Part shown: positions 6,570 to 10,065 of the stretch, piece by piece
How the letters are laid out: each line of letters starts with the position of its first letter
How positions within the stretch are numbered: position 1 is the stretch's first letter
Made by a program: the position numbers and the translations under genes
Notes under the pieces: generated by a model
The model's database searches: none
Seen by the model: only the letters and a program-made list of their open reading frames with translations
What the model was told of the DNA's origin: nothing
Origin: an uncultured Bacteroidales bacterium
GTDB taxonomy: Bacteria > Bacteroidota > Bacteroidia > Bacteroidales > WCHB1-69
Length of the DNA: 10,065 nt
Assembly: GCA_934699095.1 (NCBI GenBank)
Contig: CAKUVI010000014.1
Span: 1 to 10,065 of the forward strand
Reading direction: 5' to 3'

Positions 6570-7799
6570 ATGGTAGAGAAAATCACATCAAGTCAGCAGG
6601 CCATGGACATGGAAGCCCGCTATGGCGCACACAATTATCATCCACTCGGAGTGGTTATCGCACGTGGTAAAGGTCCTTTCGTTTGGGATGTTGAGGGCAA
6701 AAAATATTTCGATTTCTTGTCTGCATACTCAGCTGTAAACCAAGGTCACTGTCATCCGAAAATCATAGAGGCGATGATCGACCAGGCGCAAAAGGTGACC
6801 CTCACCTCACGTGCATTCTACAATGATTGTTTAGGACCATACGAGAAATACGTAACAGAGACATTCGGCTACGACAAGGTTCTCCCGATGAACTCAGGTG
6901 CCGAGGCCGACGAGACAGCCTTGAAGCTCTGTCGCCGCTGGGGTTACGACAAGAAGGGACTTCCCGAGAACCAAGCCAAGATCATAGTTTGCGACGGCAA
7001 CTTCCACGGCCGCACCATCACTATAGTTTCATTGTCAAACGATCCTGACTCATACGCAGGATTCGGTCCGTTCACACCGGGTTTCATCAGAATCCCTTAC
7101 AACGATGTTGACGCACTGGCAGAGGCCCTCAAGGATCCCATGGTATGCGGTTTCTTGGTTGAGCCTATCCAAGGCGAGGCCGGCGTTTACGTTCCGGACG
7201 ACGGATATTTGAAGAAATGCTACGATCTCTGCAAGGCACACAACGTGCTCTTCATCGCCGATGAAGTACAGACCGGAATCGCACGTACAGGTAAGATGCT
7301 TGCCTGCGACCACGAAGGCGTTCGCCCTGACATTCTCGTACTGGGCAAGGCTCTCTCAGGCGGCACAATGCCTGTTTCAGCCGTATTGGCAGACGACGAC
7401 ATCATGCTCAACATCAAACCCGGCGAGCACGGTTCAACCTTCGGCGGCAACCCCATCGCCTGCCGCGTAGGTATTGCTGCCCTTGAAGTTGTGAAAGAGG
7501 AGAAATTGGCCGAGCGCGCCGAATACCTCGGCAAGATCTTCCGCGAAGAGATGGGCAAGGTCAACAGCCCTATGATCAAACAAATCCGCGGTAAAGGACT
7601 TCTCAATGCCATCATCATCCAACCTACAAACGGCAAAGAGGCTTGGGACGTTTGCGAAAAGATGAAAGAACTCGGCGTTCTTGCCAAACCGACCCACCAA
7701 CACATCATCCGCTTCGCCCCTCCTTTGGTCATCACCGAAGAAGAACTCCGCGAGGCCATCGCAAGAATCACCGAAGCAATACTCTCATTCGAAAAATAA
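6570..7799 (+). CDS. rocD: Ornithine aminotransferase (ornithine-oxo-acid transaminase)
   Basis: The product has 409 residues, full length for the family. It is a class III PLP-dependent aminotransferase moving the delta-amino group of L-ornithine to 2-oxoglutarate, giving glutamate-5-semialdehyde and glutamate; it links arginine/ornithine breakdown with proline and glutamate. Visible motifs: GAHNYHPLGV (19-28), YFDFLSAYSAVNQGHCHP (46-63), LPMNSGAEADETALKL (105-120, phosphate-binding loop; human OAT has NTG where this has NSG), NFHGRT (144-149), VEPIQGEAGV (197-206), FIADEVQTG (228-236, Asp231 for the pyridine nitrogen), and LGKALSGG (258-265) with Lys260 as the PLP lysine. The tail LAKPTHQHIIRFAPPLVI is also diagnostic of OAT and sets it apart from acetylornithine or GABA aminotransferases. 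It is very close to eukaryotic OAT throughout. It is monocistronic: own promoter upstream, terminator downstream, no arginine-pathway neighbour. Cytoplasmic. Confidence 0.97.
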   Translation: MVEKITSSQQAMDMEARYGAHNYHPLGVVIARGKGPFVWDVEGKKYFDFLSAYSAVNQGHCHPKIIEAMIDQAQKVTLTSRAFYNDCLGPYEKYVTETFGYDKVLPMNSGAEADETALKLCRRWGYDKKGLPENQAKIIVCDGNFHGRTITIVSLSNDPDSYAGFGPFTPGFIRIPYNDVDALAEALKDPMVCGFLVEPIQGEAGVYVPDDGYLKKCYDLCKAHNVLFIADEVQTGIARTGKMLACDHEGVRPDILVLGKALSGGTMPVSAVLADDDIMLNIKPGEHGSTFGGNPIACRVGIAALEVVKEEKLAERAEYLGKIFREEMGKVNSPMIKQIRGKGLLNAIIIQPTNGKEAWDVCEKMKELGVLAKPTHQHIIRFAPPLVITEEELREAIARITEAILSFEK

Positions 7800-7817
7800 T
7801 CACAACTATAAAATGCG

Positions 7818-7849
7818 AAATGGCGGTTCCTAAAGGAGCCGCCATTTTT
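7818..7849 (+). terminator. Rho-independent terminator of rocD, probably bidirectional
   Basis: A 13-bp stem, AAATGGCGGTTCC (7818-7830) with GGAGCCGCCATTT (7835-7847), one G-T wobble, loop TAAA, followed by T's to 7849. It starts 19 bases after the rocD stop and lies 16 bases past the stop of the converging acyltransferase gene. On the minus strand the stem is followed by a T-containing stretch (ATTTCGCATTTT), so it may end both transcripts. Confidence 0.9.
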
Positions 7850-7864
7850 ATATCTGAAAAACCG

Positions 7865-8953
7865 CTATCTGATCCGCGAACGTATCTTGCTGAAATTCTT
7901 CTCGACAATAATATACAACAAATACGAGATTACAAGCACCGCCATCCAATAGATAACATACCCCCACCCTCCCATCTTGCCGAAAGCATCGGAATAATTG
8001 TTGGAGATGAATTGTGCAACCATGAGATTGATAAGGTACAATGAATATGACAGCACACTGATGCATGAAACCGCAGTGCCTGCTTTCGTCTTGTAACTCT
8101 TCACAAGCGAAGCGTATGGCAGCAGCATCGCGAACGCCACTGGCTGTACAGTGCAAACCAACACATTCTTGTATATCGACCCGGGCTGTTGTGGCAGCAA
8201 CACCGATACAACCAAGACCATTACACCTATGATAAGTGACATTTTCGCATTCCGTTGCCAAAAATCGCTGAATCGGAATTGCAGCCATGCAGCAAACACT
8301 CCTACATAAACGCTGTCGCAACGCGAGGCCACTGTCTTCCTGATCCAAACATCCCACCAAAAACGGTCGGTTGCATTCCCCGACACCTTGATCCTATATG
8401 CTATCGAGATAACAATAAAGACAAGGCTTAACACTGGAACAAGCTTGCCGACATCCACCTTTTTGGTGCACACCATCAAGATCAACGGGAAAAAGATATA
8501 AAACCACCATTGCACAGGCAAACACCACGACTCCCAGAAGAAATCATAGAATGGAGTGAGCAGATTTTGCGTGAAAGTGGCAAACTGCCACATAGGGAAT
8601 GCTGCTATATTTCCCGGCAGAACCTGGATTCTGACCAATATGTAGTTGATCAACAGAATGGCATAATAGTTTGGAAGGATTCGTAAGAACGTACGTCCAT
8701 AAAAGCGGAACAGATATTCCGGCTCCACTTTGCCGTTGTTTTGCAAATGCCTAAAAAAAGCCCCTCCTATCAGAAAGCCTGTCAACACAAAGAAAACATC
8801 GACAAAGTCCGGGAGAGGTATTTTATTTACGAAAGCAAAATGAGAATCCTGCAACAGGAACGCGCCATGACCATGAATCACGAAGAAAATGGCTAATGCT
8901 CTAAGGAAGTCAAGTCCGAAGATGCGTTTCCTGTCGAGGACTACACTCAGCAC
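7865..8953 (-). CDS. Membrane O-acyltransferase, acyltransferase 3 (OafA/YrhL-like) family
   Basis: The product has 362 residues and about ten hydrophobic segments (near 14-33, 50-68, 89-108, 147-161, 170-187, 212-225, 238-253, 263-282, 295-316, 332-350), typical for this family of inner-membrane enzymes that acylate polysaccharide, lipid or peptidoglycan-linked sugars. The R-x10-H motif is present as Arg18 and His29 (RALAIFFVIHGHG); FFVLTGFLIGG (54-64) and the C-terminal IIVEKNFSKIR (348-358) also fit. Two family positions differ: the WSLxVEExFY region reads WCLPVQWWFY (143-152, Glu to Gln148), and the SYxLYLxH region reads SYSLYLIN (302-309, His to Asn). The start is GTG at 8953; no ATG lies between it and an in-frame stop, the TAA of the FKBP gene 6 nt upstream, and no ATG follows before the first membrane segment. 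It is co-transcribed with that gene. The acceptor is unknown. Confidence 0.88.
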   Translation of the reverse strand: MLSVVLDRKRIFGLDFLRALAIFFVIHGHGAFLLQDSHFAFVNKIPLPDFVDVFFVLTGFLIGGAFFRHLQNNGKVEPEYLFRFYGRTFLRILPNYYAILLINYILVRIQVLPGNIAAFPMWQFATFTQNLLTPFYDFFWESWCLPVQWWFYIFFPLILMVCTKKVDVGKLVPVLSLVFIVISIAYRIKVSGNATDRFWWDVWIRKTVASRCDSVYVGVFAAWLQFRFSDFWQRNAKMSLIIGVMVLVVSVLLPQQPGSIYKNVLVCTVQPVAFAMLLPYASLVKSYKTKAGTAVSCISVLSYSLYLINLMVAQFISNNYSDAFGKMGGWGYVIYWMAVLVISYLLYIIVEKNFSKIRSRIR

Positions 8954-8959
8954 GATGGA

Positions 8960-9823
8960 TTATTTTACAATTTCCAAAAGCTCGATTTCAAATTCGAGAG
9001 GCGTGTATGGAGGAATACCTTGGGTACCTTCACCGTAGGCCATGCTTGAAGGGATGAGCACCTTCACCTTTTCGCCCACTTTCATTCCTGACACAACAGC
9101 ATCCCACCCTGGGATCACTTCGCCTGCACCTACAGTGAACTCGAATGGCTCATTGCGTTTTAATGAGCTGTCGAATTCCTGGCCGTCTGTAAACCTGCCG
9201 ACATAGTTGACCTTCACTTTCTGAAGAGGTTCAACCTTGTCGCCTTTACCCTGTTTCAATGTCTTAACATAGATACCAGACTCGTTGACCTTCATATCCT
9301 TGTTGTTCTCAAGATATTCTTTTATAATGGTAGGCTCATTCTCGCGGTTTGCGTTCATTTGTGCGTCATATTCTGCCTTAAGTTGTTCAAATTCGGCTTT
9401 TTTCATAGCGCCAAACAGTTTGACGTCGAAATAGAGGGGAGTATCACCGAATTCATATTCCTGAGAAGGACTGAGCATTTTTTCAAAGAATTCCGGTCCA
9501 TCGAGGATGAAGGTGGCGCTGTCGCCGACATGCATCATGCGGAAAGCCTCGAAGATATCGCCCTTATAGAGCGAATCCATAACCATCTGTTGTGGAATCA
9601 TAGGTATTAACACTGAATCTCCGGCACGCATGGAGAGCAGAACGGCAACCATGTCACCGGTTTTAGGTTGGTAAGCGGTGTCGTTCTTTTCGTAAAACTT
9701 GTAGTAAATTCCCGATTTGTCCTTCTTAAAACCCTTATATTTGCTACAAGAGGTAAATGAGAGCATCAGTGAGGCTGCGATGCCCAAAGCGATAATTTTA
9801 AATAGTCTATTGTTCATATTCAT
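8960..9823 (-). CDS. FKBP-type peptidyl-prolyl isomerase lipoprotein with two FKBP-like domains
   Basis: The product has 287 residues. The start is ATG at 9823, with a second ATG at 9817 equally usable. A lipoprotein signal ends in LSFTSC with Cys26 as the lipidated residue, placing it in the envelope. The C-terminal FKBP domain (about 181-286) keeps the active-site set: Tyr207 (VNYVG), Asp218 (EFDSS), Phe228 region, Val236-Ile237 and Trp240 (GEVIPGW), Tyr263 (MAYGEG) and Phe278 (LEFEIELLEIV). Residues about 36-138 repeat the same fold in degenerate form: SGIYYKFYEKND against SGIYVKTLKQGKGD, FRMMHVGDSATFIL against VSGMKVGEKVKVLI, and TPLYFDVKLFG against TPLEFEIELLE, but without the catalytic aromatics. 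A charged helical linker (140-178) joins them. The likely job is folding of exported proteins; GldI of gliding flavobacteria is a known FKBP lipoprotein, but I cannot assign that name here. It is the first gene of a two-gene unit with the acyltransferase. Confidence 0.93.
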   Translation of the reverse strand: MNMNNRLFKIIALGIAASLMLSFTSCSKYKGFKKDKSGIYYKFYEKNDTAYQPKTGDMVAVLLSMRAGDSVLIPMIPQQMVMDSLYKGDIFEAFRMMHVGDSATFILDGPEFFEKMLSPSQEYEFGDTPLYFDVKLFGAMKKAEFEQLKAEYDAQMNANRENEPTIIKEYLENNKDMKVNESGIYVKTLKQGKGDKVEPLQKVKVNYVGRFTDGQEFDSSLKRNEPFEFTVGAGEVIPGWDAVVSGMKVGEKVKVLIPSSMAYGEGTQGIPPYTPLEFEIELLEIVK

Positions 9824-9840
9824 ATAAAAATTTCAAGCTG

Positions 9841-9873
9841 CAAAGATACAATTTTATGCCGTCCGATATACAA
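9841..9873 (-). promoter_or_regulatory. Promoter of the FKBP-acyltransferase unit
   Basis: TATCTTTG (9848-9841) followed by CAGC is a strong Bacteroidota -7 box and would leave a leader of about 10-18 nt. A TTG at 9873-9871 lies 22 bases upstream, slightly farther than the usual 19-21. The spacer contains GCCGTCCG (9858-9865), the inverse of a motif repeated just upstream, which may be an operator half-site. Confidence 0.6.
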
Positions 9874-9896
9874 AATTATGGAAAATTTGAAAACCA

Positions 9897-9941
9897 GAGA
9901 CGGACGGCCATGGGTTGAGACGGACGGCCGTCCGTCTCAAC
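9897..9941. repeat. REP-like palindrome, GAGAC-N12-GTCTC type, copy 2, with an extra half-copy
   Basis: A perfect 28-nt palindrome at 9914-9941 has arms GTTGAGACGGACGG and CCGTCCGTCTCAAC. GAGAC (9917) and GTCTC (ending 9938) are 12 bases apart. A half-copy, GAGACGGACGGCC, lies at 9897-9909, exactly 20 bp before the matching bases at 9917-9929, as if the left arm had been duplicated. It lies just upstream of the FKBP promoter. Confidence 0.75.
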
Positions 9942-9951
9942 GACGGTCCCA

Positions 9952-9984
9952 TTAAAAAAAGAGACGGGCAGCCGCCCGTCTCTT
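9952..9984 (-). terminator. Rho-independent terminator for the gene at the right edge; GAGAC-N12-GTCTC copy 3
   Basis: A perfect 11-bp stem, AAGAGACGGGC (9959-9969) with GCCCGTCTCTT (9974-9984) and a 4-nt loop. On the minus strand it runs into seven T's (9960-9954), a textbook intrinsic terminator 24 nt after the stop codon at 10008. Its GAGAC and GTCTC boxes (9961-9982) are again 12 bases apart. Confidence 0.9.
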
Positions 9985-10007
9985 GCGTTTATCGTATGTT
10001 TGTGTCG

Positions 10008-10065
10008 TTATTCGTTGGGTTGCACCTTGCGGATACATCTTACGCTCATCATGTCGCTCTTCTTG
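10008..10065 (-). CDS. C-terminal end of an unidentified protein, 5' part beyond the window
   Basis: The minus-strand frame reads 18 residues, KKSDMMSVRCIRKVQPNE, to TAA at 10010-10008, and is followed by the terminator at 9952-9984, which supports a real gene end. The SVRCIRKV tail resembles the end of the Fibrobacter succinogenes major paralogous (FISUMP) domain of Bacteroidota surface lipoproteins, which often closes with a VRCV-type strand; this is only suggestive at 18 residues. Confidence 0.55.
   Translation of the reverse strand, partial: KKSDMMSVRCIRKVQPNE

Noticed and set aside
7220..7771. 183-codon open frame on the minus strand inside rocD
   Set aside because: Antisense to a strongly recognised ornithine aminotransferase; composition is that of a shadow frame and no domain is seen.
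7848..8360. 170-codon minus-strand frame overlapping the acyltransferase
   Set aside because: Same strand, different frame; the acyltransferase frame has clear membrane segments and family motifs, this one has none.

Overview
The window looks like chromosome from a Bacteroidota, most likely an order Bacteroidales species with a type IX secretion system (T9SS). Four things support this. Every promoter I can place carries the TAnnTTTG -7 box of this phylum. There are no clear Shine-Dalgarno sites. One gene ends in a Por/T9SS C-terminal sorting domain. The PPIase has a Bacteroidota-style lipobox (SFTSC). No tRNA, rRNA, CRISPR-Cas, transposase or phage gene was found.

Layout, left to right. (1) 1-3464, minus strand: a very large repeat-rich surface protein, open from its ATG to the window edge (1154 codons, no stop). 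It has a signal peptide, an N-terminal beta domain like those of Gram-positive surface proteins, and several Listeria-Bacteroides (InlB B) repeats. The first part is about 66% GC and the middle about 30% GC. (2) 3465-4054: a long leader, a promoter, a REP-like palindrome and a strong terminator. (3) 4055-5866, minus: a secreted multidomain beta protein with a T9SS sorting domain. (4) 5867-6569: 700 bp without a gene, rich in palindromes, with an 11-G tract, a 92-bp inverted repeat and the rocD promoter. (5) 6570-7799, plus: rocD, ornithine aminotransferase, ending in a terminator that probably serves both converging transcripts. (6) 7865-9823, minus: a two-gene unit, a two-domain FKBP lipoprotein followed 6 nt later by a membrane acyltransferase that starts at GTG. 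(7) 9824-10065: FKBP promoter, palindromes, a terminator and the last 18 codons of another minus-strand gene.

How the parts relate. Most products are cell-envelope or exported: two large secreted beta proteins, an outer-envelope folding lipoprotein and a membrane O-acyltransferase. rocD is a housekeeping amino-acid gene set among them. I do not see a coherent new multi-gene system. The points most worth a second look are a family of palindromes with the exact form GAGAC-N12-GTCTC (three copies), the mosaic composition of the large surface protein, the tandem FKBP fold with one degenerate copy, and the acyltransferase with substitutions in conserved motifs.
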